Shown here: piece after piece, positions 7,078-14,036 of the stretch
Position numbering within the stretch: position 1 is the first letter of the stretch
How the letters are laid out: each line of letters begins with the position of its first letter
NCBI GenBank assembly: GCA_019414515.1
Contig: DXLX01000019.1
Span: forward strand, 1 to 14,130
Reading direction: 5' to 3'
Source of the DNA: Collinsella sp.
Lineage (GTDB): Bacteria; Actinomycetota; Coriobacteriia; Coriobacteriales; Coriobacteriaceae
DNA: 14,130 bases
The notes under the pieces: model-generated
Seen by the model: only the letters and a program-made list of their open reading frames with translations
Databases searched by the model: none
Told to the model about the DNA's origin: nothing
Program-made: the position numbers and the translations under genes

Positions 7078-7956
7078 ATGGCCGAACGCAACTATCTGAG
7101 TATCGGCCAAGTCGTCAACCTACTTCGAGGCGCATACCCCGATCTTTCGAACTCAAAAATTAGATTTCTAGAGGATGAGGGGCTCATTACCCCTCATCGT
7201 ACGCCTAAGGGATACCGTCAGTACTCCAAGGAGGACGTTGATCGCCTGGAGGTCATTCTGCACCTGCAGAAGACCCGCTATATGCCACTCAACGTGATTA
7301 AGCAGCGCTTGGAAAACGCCACGGACCTGTCAACGCTCGCTTACGAGGTGGGCTTGCTGTCCGATGTTCCGCTCAAGACGGAGCCCAAGGAGACTAAGCA
7401 AAAGCTGCATCCTATCGAGACCATTCCCGATATGCTGGGCGTCGAGATTTCGTTTATCCGCTCGCTCGCCGAGAACGACCTCATTCGCATCATCAAGAGT
7501 CCGCAAAATCGTGAGCTCGTCGATGGTCGCGATTTCCCGATCATCCGCTACTGCTCCGAGCTGTCACGCTTCCATATCGAGCCGCGCAACCTGCGTCAGT
7601 ACGTGTCTTCCGCCAACCGCGAGTCCTCGATGTTTGAGCAGGTGCTCGTGAGCATGCTCGGCATGGACACCTCCGATGACGAGCGCGACGCCAAGCTCGA
7701 GCGTGCGTTTAAGAAGCTTCACGACCTGACGGAGGGCGTGCACACCGCGCTGCTCAAGAACCGCGTTTTTGAGTCGCTCAACGCCGTGGTCGAGGACGCC
7801 GACATCGATGCACTCGATGAGGAAATCACTCGCTCCGAGTCAACCAAGGCCAAAAACGAAGAGATAGGCGCGCCGGCTTCGCACGAGGATTCCCTCGTAA
7901 AGCCGCTCAAGGTCGTCACCCCTTCGCAATCCGGCACCGCCACCGCGGGCAAATAA
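7078..7956 (+). CDS. MerR-family transcriptional regulator (FtsR-like)
   Basis: A 292-residue regulator with an N-terminal MerR winged helix-turn-helix: LSIGQVVNLLRGAYPDLSNSKIRFLEDEGLITPHRTPKGYRQYSKEDVDRL. The pattern 'L-S-x-S-K-I-R-F-L-E-x-E-G-L' with 'RTPxGYR' matches actinobacterial FtsR (Rv1828, Cg1631), which in Corynebacterium activates ftsZ. A middle domain (about 115-190) contains a second MerR-like segment (IPDMLGVEISFIRSLAENDLI), also typical of this group. The C-terminal 50 residues are acidic and low-complexity. It starts three bases after the GarA-like gene, in the same order as garA-Rv1828, so the pair is co-transcribed. No small-molecule binding domain is evident. Regulation of cell division is inferred from family membership. 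Confidence 0.88.
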   Translation: MAERNYLSIGQVVNLLRGAYPDLSNSKIRFLEDEGLITPHRTPKGYRQYSKEDVDRLEVILHLQKTRYMPLNVIKQRLENATDLSTLAYEVGLLSDVPLKTEPKETKQKLHPIETIPDMLGVEISFIRSLAENDLIRIIKSPQNRELVDGRDFPIIRYCSELSRFHIEPRNLRQYVSSANRESSMFEQVLVSMLGMDTSDDERDAKLERAFKKLHDLTEGVHTALLKNRVFESLNAVVEDADIDALDEEITRSESTKAKNEEIGAPASHEDSLVKPLKVVTPSQSGTATAGK

Positions 7957-7996
7957 CAGCTGCCGCTTATCCGGCAACCCATTGAAAGGTCATGCA

Positions 7997-8527
7997 ATGT
8001 ACGACTTCGAATCTCAAATCGTCGACATCCCCGACTATCCCGAGCCCGGAGTCATCTTTAAAGACATCACGCCGCTCTTTGGCAATCCCGAGGCGCTCAA
8101 AGCCATGACCGATGCCCTCGCCGAGCACTTTGCCGGCATGGGAATCACCAAGGTCGTGGGTCCCGAGGCTCGCGGCTTTATGGTTGGCGTACCGGTGGCT
8201 GTAGCCCTTGGCGCTGGCTTTGTTCCCGCACGTAAACCTGGCAAGCTACCGCGCGAGACCGTAAGTCAGAGCTACGAGCTCGAGTACGGCACCGATTCAA
8301 TTGAGATCCATGCCGACGCTATCAGCTCTAAAGATACCGTGTTGATTCTGGACGACTTGGTCGCGACGGGCGGAACCGTCGAGGCAACAGGTAAACTGGT
8401 GCGAGATATGGGCGCAAAGCTTGTCGGTTACGGTTGTATCCTTGAGCTTGCGTTTCTCAACCCGCGCGAGAAGCTCACACCGTCTAATGACGATGTGGAG
8501 CTCTTTAGCCTGGTGACGGTGGACTAG
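7997..8527 (+). CDS. apt: Adenine phosphoribosyltransferase
   Basis: Purine salvage enzyme making AMP from adenine and PRPP in the cytosol. The 176-residue product has the family's start pattern IVDIPDYPEPGVIFKDITPLF (9-29), the GPEARGFM segment (55-62), RKPGKLPRE (79-87), and the PRPP-binding loop VLILDDLVATGGT (115-127). Length is normal. The start is the ATG at 7997, seven bases after GAAAGG; the frame extends five codons further to a TTG, which is not needed. It lies 40 bases after the MerR gene and 32 bases before the NlpC/P60 gene, without visible terminators, and is probably in the same transcript. Confidence 0.96.
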   Translation: MYDFESQIVDIPDYPEPGVIFKDITPLFGNPEALKAMTDALAEHFAGMGITKVVGPEARGFMVGVPVAVALGAGFVPARKPGKLPRETVSQSYELEYGTDSIEIHADAISSKDTVLILDDLVATGGTVEATGKLVRDMGAKLVGYGCILELAFLNPREKLTPSNDDVELFSLVTVD

Positions 8528-8559
8528 CCGTTACCCTTAGTTACTGGAAAGGAAGCTAC

Positions 8560-9687
8560 ATGCGCACAGCAAACACGCACAAAAACATGGCACGCTGCGC
8601 TGCTACGGCAACCCTCGCTTGTGTTTTGGGCTTGGGCCTCGCGGCTCCTGCCTACGCCGATACCGCATCCGACCTTGCCGCTGCTCGTACGAAGCTCGAG
8701 CAGATCGGTACCCAAACTCAGCAGATTTACGATGAGCTCGCCACGCAGACGCAGGCGCTCGATCAGACTGCTGGCGAGATCACGCAAAAGCAGCAGGAGA
8801 TCGCCGATGGTCAGGCCAAGCTCTCGACCTATGTCGCCGGCGAGTACAAAACCGGCGGTCTGAGCCTGCTTCAGGTTCTGACGGGCGTCGATGACCTGAG
8901 CGATATGCTCAACCGTCTGTTCTACTACGGCAAAGTTTCCGATAAGCAGGCTCAGACCATTCAAGAGGTCAAGGAGCTCAAACAGCAGCTCACCGATAAG
9001 CAGGCCGAGCAGGAAAAGAACGTCGCCACCACGCAAAAGAAGGTCGACGAGCTTAACGCCCAGCAGGCTGAAGCACAGAACGTCGTAAACTCTCTGGATT
9101 CACAGCTGCAGGCTGAGCTTGCCGCTGAGGCCGAGGCCAACGCCGCGCTGCAGGCCGGCATCAACGCCAGTACCGCCGAGAAGGCCACGGTGAGCAACGA
9201 GACTGCCGGTGCGACCGAGAACACCAACAACGGTGGCCAGACCAGCAATAACAACAACCAGGGCGGCAACACTCCGGCTCCTACGCCGGCACCTGCTCCG
9301 ACACCGCAGCCCTCCACGCCTGCCCCGGCTCCGACGCCTTCTGCTCCGAGCCAGTCCGTCGATGGCGGTTCTGTTGTCTCGCGTGCATACAGCAAGCTTG
9401 GTTGCGCCTATTCCTGGGGCGGAATTGGCCCGAACAGTTTCGACTGCTCTGGTTTTGTTAGCTATTGCCTCACTGGTCGCTATTGCCGCCTGGGCACCAC
9501 GGGCACCTTTATGGGCTGGACGCGTGTGTCCGATCCGCAGCCCGGTGACGTTGTGGTCAACTCGTACCACGCCGGCATTTACATCGGTGGTGGTCAGATG
9601 ATTCATGCTTCCGACTACAACACGGGTGTTATCATCAGCTCCGTTGCCGCCGGCATGAACAACAACTACATTTTCGTGCGCTACTAA
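8560..9687 (+). CDS. Secreted NlpC/P60 peptidoglycan endopeptidase with coiled-coil region
   Basis: A 375-residue exported cell-wall hydrolase. Residues 1-33 are a Sec signal peptide (hydrophobic core ATLACVLGLGLAAP, cleavage after AYA). Residues 35-205 are a Gln/Glu/Ala-rich coiled coil, in the style of PcsB/RipA hydrolases whose coiled coils keep the enzyme inactive or dock it to the division machinery. Residues 215-268 form a flexible linker of Asn/Gly then Pro/Ala/Thr repeats. The catalytic NlpC/P60 domain (about 269-375) has Cys296 in FDCSGFVSYC, His337 in SYHAGIYIGGG and His349 in MIHAS, so all three active-site residues are in place. It would cut stem peptides of peptidoglycan. The ATG at 8560 follows AAAGGAAG. 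Last gene before a terminator. A role in cell separation is an inference. Confidence 0.93.
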   Translation: MRTANTHKNMARCAATATLACVLGLGLAAPAYADTASDLAAARTKLEQIGTQTQQIYDELATQTQALDQTAGEITQKQQEIADGQAKLSTYVAGEYKTGGLSLLQVLTGVDDLSDMLNRLFYYGKVSDKQAQTIQEVKELKQQLTDKQAEQEKNVATTQKKVDELNAQQAEAQNVVNSLDSQLQAELAAEAEANAALQAGINASTAEKATVSNETAGATENTNNGGQTSNNNNQGGNTPAPTPAPAPTPQPSTPAPAPTPSAPSQSVDGGSVVSRAYSKLGCAYSWGGIGPNSFDCSGFVSYCLTGRYCRLGTTGTFMGWTRVSDPQPGDVVVNSYHAGIYIGGGQMIHASDYNTGVIISSVAAGMNNNYIFVRY

Positions 9688-9710
9688 GTATTCAGATAAA
9701 GCAAACGGAT

Positions 9711-9749
9711 ATGGACCTCGTGGCTTTGAGTCATGGGGTCCATTCTTTT
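9711..9749 (+). terminator. Intrinsic terminator after the NlpC/P60 gene
   Basis: ATGGACC (9711-9717) pairs with GGTCCAT (9737-9743), with further pairing of TGGCT/AGTCA in the interior, followed by TCTTTT (9744-9749). It starts 23 bases after the stop codon and closes the phosphatidyltransferase-to-NlpC/P60 transcription unit. Confidence 0.7.
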
Positions 9750-9763
9750 GCCTTTAGTGCAGT

Positions 9764-9794
9764 CCGCTATCTAGTTTTGAATACTAGATAGCGG
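9764..9794. promoter_or_regulatory. Palindromic operator upstream of degV
   Basis: A perfect 12-bp inverted repeat, CCGCTATCTAGT and ACTAGATAGCGG, around a 7-base centre TTTGAAT. Its core (9767-9791) matches a site at the DUF1836 gene promoter (11442-11466) at 21 of 25 positions, with the same 7-base centre. No T-run follows the second arm, so it is not a terminator. It lies directly upstream of the expected -35 position of degV, which would suit an activator or a repressor. Confidence 0.65.
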
Positions 9795-9822
9795 CCCAAT
9801 CGGTCTGCAAGATGGCTATAAT
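9794..9822 (+). promoter_or_regulatory. Promoter of degV
   Basis: A consensus -10 box TATAAT lies at 9817-9822, about 30 bases before the start codon. The -35 position (around 9794-9799, GCCCAA) does not match consensus. Weak -35 plus an adjacent palindrome is compatible with control by a bound regulator. Confidence 0.5.
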
Positions 9823-9851
9823 TGAATGGGAACGATTAGAAAGGACCCTCT

Positions 9852-10718
9852 ATGAGCTGGGCACTTATCTCCGATTCAAGCTGCAACCTCCGCGATTGGC
9901 AACCGATCGCACCCCATACCACCTTTGCATTTGCTCCCCTCAAAATTCGAGTGGGGGAGCGTGAATTCGTCGATGACCTTTCGCTCGATGTTCATGAGCT
10001 CAACTGCGCTGTTCAGGCGGAGACGAATGCCTCTTCGAGCGCTTGTCCCAGCGTGGGGGAGTGGGCCGAGCTCTTCAAATTGGCAGACAAGACCATCTGC
10101 ATGCCGATCTCTGAGGGCGTGTCGGGCAGCTACAACGCGGCAGCCACGGCTCGCGATATGGTTCTTGCCGAGGAGCCCGACCGACAGATTCATCTAGTCA
10201 ATTCACGCGCAGCTGGCGGCAAAATGGACCTCATTTTCTTGCTGTTCGACCGCTATCTTGCAAGCAATCCGAATGTCTCATTCGAGGATGCTTGCGCATA
10301 CTTCGATAGCCTTGAACAGAACAGCAAAATCCTCTTCAGTTTGTGCAATTACGAAAACCTCGCCAAAGCCGGACGTATCCCTAAGGCAGCCGGCGTCATT
10401 GCCAACAAGCTCAATATCCGCATTTTGGGCACGGCGAGTGAGGCCGGTAAAATCGAACTCGTCGGGCACACGCGTGGCGAAAAGAAGATGCTCAACAAGA
10501 TCATCGACACTATGGAAGCCGAGGGCTTTACGGGCGGTGAGGTCATCATCGATCACGTTGAGAACGAAGCTGGAGCCCAGGCGCTTACTGATCGCATAGT
10601 CGAACATTGGCCCTGCTCCAAGACCATCATCATGCCCTGCAACGGCCTGGATTCCTATTACGCCGAGATGCACGGCCTGATCATCGGCTACGGCATGGGC
10701 GTAGCTTCGGGCAAATAA
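9852..10718 (+). CDS. DegV-family (FakB-like) fatty-acid-binding protein
   Basis: A 288-residue cytosolic protein. DegV/FakB proteins hold a fatty acid for phosphorylation by FakA, feeding phospholipid synthesis. Family features are visible: N-terminal WALISDSSCNL (3-13), a Ser-rich ligand loop SSSACPSVGEW (61-71, the usual TSQPS position), SEGVSGSYNAA (87-97, matching the SGTYNSA motif with the carboxylate-binding Ser), VNSRAAGGKM (116-125), NLAKAGRI (169-176) and a GxG-type end (GYGMGV, 279-284). The start ATG is six bases after AAAGGA. It stands alone between terminators. It faces the DUF1836 regulator gene and shares an operator-like site with it. Which fatty acid is bound cannot be told. 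Confidence 0.9.
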   Translation: MSWALISDSSCNLRDWQPIAPHTTFAFAPLKIRVGEREFVDDLSLDVHELNCAVQAETNASSSACPSVGEWAELFKLADKTICMPISEGVSGSYNAAATARDMVLAEEPDRQIHLVNSRAAGGKMDLIFLLFDRYLASNPNVSFEDACAYFDSLEQNSKILFSLCNYENLAKAGRIPKAAGVIANKLNIRILGTASEAGKIELVGHTRGEKKMLNKIIDTMEAEGFTGGEVIIDHVENEAGAQALTDRIVEHWPCSKTIIMPCNGLDSYYAEMHGLIIGYGMGVASGK

Positions 10719-10735
10719 AGTCCAACCAAGCAAAA

Positions 10736-10783
10736 AAAACGGGCGGGACAAAGCGACAGATGGCTCTTTGTCCCGCCCGTTTT
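10736..10783. terminator. Bidirectional terminator between degV and the DUF1836 gene
   Basis: A perfect 18-bp stem: 10736-10753 (AAAACGGGCGGGACAAAG) and 10766-10783, with a 12-base loop. The stem has A/T tails on both sides (GTTTTAT on plus, runs of T on minus from the A8 tract at 10732-10739). It starts 17 bases after the degV stop and ends 10 bases after the DUF1836 stop, serving both converging genes. Confidence 0.92.
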
Positions 10784-10792
10784 ATACGTCGG

Positions 10793-11404
10793 CTAGCTAT
10801 TAAACCCGTTGAACTTGAGATAGCTCATCAAGTAAGCCTTCGAAACAAAGGATGAAACCGCGCTGCGCACAAGCAGCGACTCACGCGTTACCTGATGCGC
10901 CGTATCGGGAACCGGCGTCTGCTCGACGGAAAACGCCGAACGAATCGATGCCTCGAGCTGATCGACCACATAATCAAAGGCCGTCGGGGCATCGTAGCTC
11001 AAACGCTGAATGTTAAAGAGTGCCTGCACCGCAGCAATAGGTAGCACCTGCTTAAAGATGCAGATAGCGATCAGGCGGGCAATCTGCTCGCGGCCATATT
11101 GCTTTTTGACCGGAGCAGGCACCAGGCCGACCTTCACGTAGTTATTGATCATCGATGGCGTAATGACAGGCTGCTCAACGCAAATGGACAGCGGCTCCAT
11201 CCACAGCGCAACATACTCAATAACCTGGTCGCGGTAGAGCGTCACATTGGGCAACTGGTTATAGCGCGGCAGACTCAACGTATTAAGTTTGCGCACGATA
11301 TCGGACTGAATAAATGCATCGGGCAGCACAGTGGGCTGAATATCCTCAGGCTTAATGCTGACCGATGTATCGGACATCGGGATAACGCGTTTGGCGTGGT
11401 TCAT
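10793..11404 (-). CDS. DUF1836 protein, MerR-like DNA-binding regulator
   Basis: A 203-residue protein of the DUF1836 family. The conserved core runs from about residue 53 (NVTLYRDQVIEYV) through ITPSMINNYVKVGLVPAPVKKQYGREQIARLIAICIFKQVLPI (81-123). That core is a MerR-like helix-turn-helix with the family's 'T-x-x-M-I-N-N-Y-x-K-x-x-L-x-P-x-P-x-K-K-x-Y' pattern. The C-terminal half is helical, without a recognised ligand domain. The start is the ATG at 11404 with GGAGG six bases upstream; an upward extension of the frame to 11515 runs through the promoter and is not real. A palindrome nearly identical to one upstream of degV covers its promoter, so self-regulation and control of degV are likely. 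Family function is poorly described in the literature I know. Confidence 0.88.
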   Translation of the reverse strand: MNHAKRVIPMSDTSVSIKPEDIQPTVLPDAFIQSDIVRKLNTLSLPRYNQLPNVTLYRDQVIEYVALWMEPLSICVEQPVITPSMINNYVKVGLVPAPVKKQYGREQIARLIAICIFKQVLPIAAVQALFNIQRLSYDAPTAFDYVVDQLEASIRSAFSVEQTPVPDTAHQVTRESLLVRSAVSSFVSKAYLMSYLKFNGFNS

Positions 11405-11428
11405 AAGGATCCTCCGTTCATTAGCTAT

Positions 11429-11466
11429 ATTGTATTCTAGGTTATCTAGTTTTGCATACCATATAG
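11429..11466 (-). promoter_or_regulatory. Promoter and operator of the DUF1836 gene
   Basis: On the minus strand a -10 box TACAAT reads from 11434 to 11429, with a weak -35 (ATGCAA, 11457-11452) at 17 bases. The imperfect palindrome TTATCTAGT (11442-11450), 7-base centre TTTGCAT, ACCATATAG (11458-11466) covers the -35 and spacer. It equals the degV operator core at 21 of 25 bases. Binding here would block RNA polymerase, which fits autorepression. Confidence 0.6.
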
Positions 11467-11476
11467 CCGGCAAGTA

Positions 11477-11518
11477 AAAGTGGTTGGACAGCACATTGAT
11501 GCACCGTCCAACCACTTT
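11477..11518. terminator. Terminator downstream of trxB
   Basis: AAAGTGGTTGGAC (11477-11489) pairs perfectly with GTCCAACCACTTT (11506-11518) around a 16-base loop. On the minus strand the stem runs into TTTTACTT, and on the plus strand into GTTTTAA. It lies 42 bases after the trxB stop and just upstream of the DUF1836 promoter, insulating that gene from trxB read-through. Confidence 0.85.
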
Positions 11519-11559
11519 GTTTTAAAGATAGCAACCTTACATAAGATATATTATCGTAC

Positions 11560-12498
11560 TTATCCACGGAGAAACGCGTATACGCTCGTTGCCGCTATGG
11601 CTCCATCAGAAACGGCAGTCACAACCTGGCGTAAACGCTTGGAACGGATGTCGCCAGCGGCAAATAGACCTGGCGTGCGGGTCGCCATGGAATCATCAGT
11701 AACAATACCGCCGTCCGGCGCCAGATCGACTAGATGCTCAACGAGCTCGGAATGGGGCTGCGTTCCGGTAAAGACAAAGATACCAAACGAGCCAGGGACA
11801 AATGACTCGGCGTGAGTTTCCCCGGATGCATTGTCCTTAAAGGTAATCGTCGTTGGCATGGCTTCGCCCGAGAGCTCGACAATACTAGTTTGGTACCTAA
11901 CTGAAATATTATCTTTTGCAAGAACTTTTTGAACCACACCATCGGGGGCACGGAACTGATCGCGGCGCAAAACGATGGTCACGCTGCTGGCGATTTCTGA
12001 CAAGAACAGAGCTTCCTCGCAGGCAGCATTGCCGCCGCCGATGACAAAAACCTGCTTGCCGCGAAAGAACATGCCGTCGCACGTCGCGCAATACGAAACG
12101 CCGCGACCGCGATACGCATCCTCGCCAACAAAACCAGCAGATCGCGGCGTGGCACCCATGCAAGCGATAACGCTCGAGGCCGACGTATCGCCCAAATCGT
12201 GATGCACCGTAAACAGCGCTGCATCGGCATCGTAATCGATACCCGTAACCATGCTCCATGTAACCTGTGCTCCCAGGCCCTCTGCATGCTGCTGAAAACG
12301 CTCACCGAGTTCGGCGCCACTCAAGAGCGGAATGCCCGGATAGTTCTCGACTTCATTGGTCGTGGCGATCTGCCCTCCCGACATGCCCTGTTCAATCACG
12401 GTCGTCGTTAGGTTGGAGCGCGCCGCATAAATGGCCGCAGCATAGCCCGCAGGGCCGCCACCGATAATCGCAACATCGATCGGCTGATGGGTAGTCAT
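11560..12498 (-). CDS. trxB: Thioredoxin-disulfide reductase
   Basis: A 312-residue flavoprotein that uses NADPH to reduce thioredoxin in the cytosol. The FAD-binding motif is GGGPAG (13-18). The redox-active pair is Cys137/Cys140 in YCATCDG. The NADPH-domain motif is GGGNAA (154-159), and the C-terminal FAD contact is AAGDIRSKRLRQVVTAVSDGAIAA (280-303). Length is normal. The usual 2'-phosphate-binding HRRDxFRA reads LRRDQFRA here (177-184), with His replaced by Leu but both arginines kept. The start is the ATG at 12498, with AGGAGG seven bases before it; the frame extends 25 codons upstream without a better ribosome site. Single gene, divergent from the glycosyltransferase, ended by its own terminator. 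Confidence 0.95.
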   Translation of the reverse strand: MTTHQPIDVAIIGGGPAGYAAAIYAARSNLTTTVIEQGMSGGQIATTNEVENYPGIPLLSGAELGERFQQHAEGLGAQVTWSMVTGIDYDADAALFTVHHDLGDTSASSVIACMGATPRSAGFVGEDAYRGRGVSYCATCDGMFFRGKQVFVIGGGNAACEEALFLSEIASSVTIVLRRDQFRAPDGVVQKVLAKDNISVRYQTSIVELSGEAMPTTITFKDNASGETHAESFVPGSFGIFVFTGTQPHSELVEHLVDLAPDGGIVTDDSMATRTPGLFAAGDIRSKRLRQVVTAVSDGAIAATSVYAFLRG

Positions 12499-12557
12499 GA
12501 AGAGACCTCCTGTCGAAAGATTGGCGTTCTTTGCGCTCATACCCAAATTTACGTGAA

Positions 12558-12579
12558 CATGACACTCATGCACTACAAT
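12558..12579 (+). promoter_or_regulatory. Divergent promoter region between trxB and the glycosyltransferase gene
   Basis: The 117-base gap holds a -10-like TACAAT (12574-12579) for the plus-strand gene, 36 bases before its ATG. Directly upstream is a small palindrome, CATGA-CAC-TCATG (12558-12570), which would cover the spacer. No good -35 was found, and the minus-strand promoter for trxB could not be placed with confidence. Confidence 0.3.
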
Positions 12580-12615
12580 GATAAATCGCGTAACAAAGCT
12601 GAAGGGGAGTTATCG

Positions 12616-13917
12616 ATGGATCAAACGCAGATGAGCAATAGCGCTCCCCTGCCCATGCAAGCCACTCCCCAACCGGAGCAAATGACCGTTTCACCTGCAC
12701 AAAAACCCCTAGTAACCATTGTGCACGCATCGGTTGGATCGGGCCACAAAGCCGCCGCCAACGCGATTGCACAAGCATTTGAACTTATCCGCGGCACCAA
12801 GGGAATCCCTGAGGATATTGAAATTGAAGTGCTCGATATCCTTGATTTTGGACGTATTAAATTCGACGGCAATAAGACCGCGGCTTCTTTTACGGGAGCC
12901 ACACGCCCCATTTACGACATGACCTGGCGATATACGCTTACGGGACATCTTCTCTGGGGTGGCGGCACGGCATGGTCGCGTATTATGTTCCCCGCCTTCA
13001 ACGAATATATTCGTCGCCGCAGGCCTATAGCCGTGGTCGCAACGCACATCACAGCAGCCAATGTTGCCGTGGGCGCCCGCGTAATTACGGGTATCGATTA
13101 CCCGGTCATCTGTGTGCCGACCGATTACGAAGTCGAAGGCTTTTGGCCCCACAAGGACACCGACCTATTCTGTGTAGCCAACGAGTTTATGGCCGAAACG
13201 CTGCGCCCGCGCAAGGTTCCCGAGTCAAAGATCCGCATAACGGGCATCCCCATCCGAGCCGGTTTCGATTCAGATTACAAACGCGAAGATGAGCTCAGCA
13301 AGTTCAATCTCCCCATAGACAAAACCGTCGTATTGGTGATGGCCGGTGCCAGTTTACCCCAACCATACGTGCGTTTCCGCGCCGCGATGGACCACACGCT
13401 CCCCTTCTTACGCAGCTTTGAGGACATGCACTTTGTCTTTTTACCGGGCAAGGATAAAGAATACGCCACCCGACTCAAGACGCTCTTCGACGCCATGAAG
13501 CTCGAAAACGTCACGGTTCTAGACTACGTGGACGACATGGCGGCCCTCATGCACGGCTGCGACCTGGCAATTCTCAAATCGGGCGGACTCACCGTCACCG
13601 AGTGCCTGTGCGCGCATCTGCCGATGATCCTGCTGGGCAAGTCCTATGGCCAGGAAAAGGCAAACACCACGATGCTCACCGGCATGGGCGCCAGCATGCA
13701 TGTCACCACCGCACGAGAACTCATCGTGACGTTGCGCCATCTCCACGATCATCCGGAGTCGCTCAAGGCACTGCTCATCAATGGCGAAGTCCTGCGCCGT
13801 CCACACGCAGCCGAGGACATCGCCATCGCCACCATGGAGCTTGCAGGTAAGCCCCAAAAACGTAAACGAGCCTTCTGCCGCTTCTACTGGGGAGGAAAGC
13901 CCGCGCATATCCGCTAG
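12616..13917 (+). CDS. MGDG-synthase/UgtP-like glycolipid glycosyltransferase
   Basis: A 433-residue GT28-type (GT-B fold) glycosyltransferase. After a 30-residue polar, Pro/Gln-rich lead comes the MGDG-synthase N-terminal domain. It opens with VTIVHASVGSGHKAAANAIAQ (33-53) and has PTDYEVEGFWPHKDTDLFCVANE (168-190), the family's 'TDxxxHxxW...D.Y.V' region, and ITGIPIR (208-214). The C-terminal nucleotide-sugar domain has VLVMAGA (238-244) and the donor-binding KSGGLTVTEC (321-330), followed by ILLGKSYGQEKAN. This family adds sugars to diacylglycerol at the membrane face to make glycolipids and lipoteichoic acid anchors. A basic C-terminus (KPQKRKR) may aid membrane contact. The start ATG has GAAGGGGAG six bases upstream; the frame extends 43 codons further into the divergent promoter. 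Exact sugar and acceptor are unknown. Confidence 0.88.
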   Translation: MDQTQMSNSAPLPMQATPQPEQMTVSPAQKPLVTIVHASVGSGHKAAANAIAQAFELIRGTKGIPEDIEIEVLDILDFGRIKFDGNKTAASFTGATRPIYDMTWRYTLTGHLLWGGGTAWSRIMFPAFNEYIRRRRPIAVVATHITAANVAVGARVITGIDYPVICVPTDYEVEGFWPHKDTDLFCVANEFMAETLRPRKVPESKIRITGIPIRAGFDSDYKREDELSKFNLPIDKTVVLVMAGASLPQPYVRFRAAMDHTLPFLRSFEDMHFVFLPGKDKEYATRLKTLFDAMKLENVTVLDYVDDMAALMHGCDLAILKSGGLTVTECLCAHLPMILLGKSYGQEKANTTMLTGMGASMHVTTARELIVTLRHLHDHPESLKALLINGEVLRRPHAAEDIAIATMELAGKPQKRKRAFCRFYWGGKPAHIR

Positions 13918-13927
13918 TCGAATGTCC

Positions 13928-14031
13928 GCCGCTCTGCCGGAGCCGCCCTTATATCATTCCATGCTCAAACATTCTCGCTTCGCTGCGAAACTGCGCGTGG
14001 AACGATATAAGGGCGGCTCCGGCAGAGCGGC
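13928..14031. repeat. 104-base palindrome with 28-bp perfect stem
   Basis: Bases 13928-13955 are exactly inverted at 14004-14031. The outer arm reads GCCGCTCTGCCGGAGCCGCC, continuing CTTATATC. After one mismatch the stem goes on (TTCCA/TGGAA, then GC/GC), leaving a loop of about 30 bases that contains a further small dyad TTCGC-T-GCGAA. The stem is far longer than a normal terminator and ends without a T-run. It starts 11 bases after the glycosyltransferase stop. It may act as a transcription barrier or be a dispersed palindromic element. No flanking target duplication is visible. Confidence 0.75.
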
Positions 14032-14036
14032 TGCGT

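Noticed and set aside
11884..11904. Third copy of the DUF1836/degV site inside trxB (ACTAGTTTGGTACC)
   Set aside because: Only a partial match to one arm and the centre, inside coding sequence, with no second arm at the right spacing.
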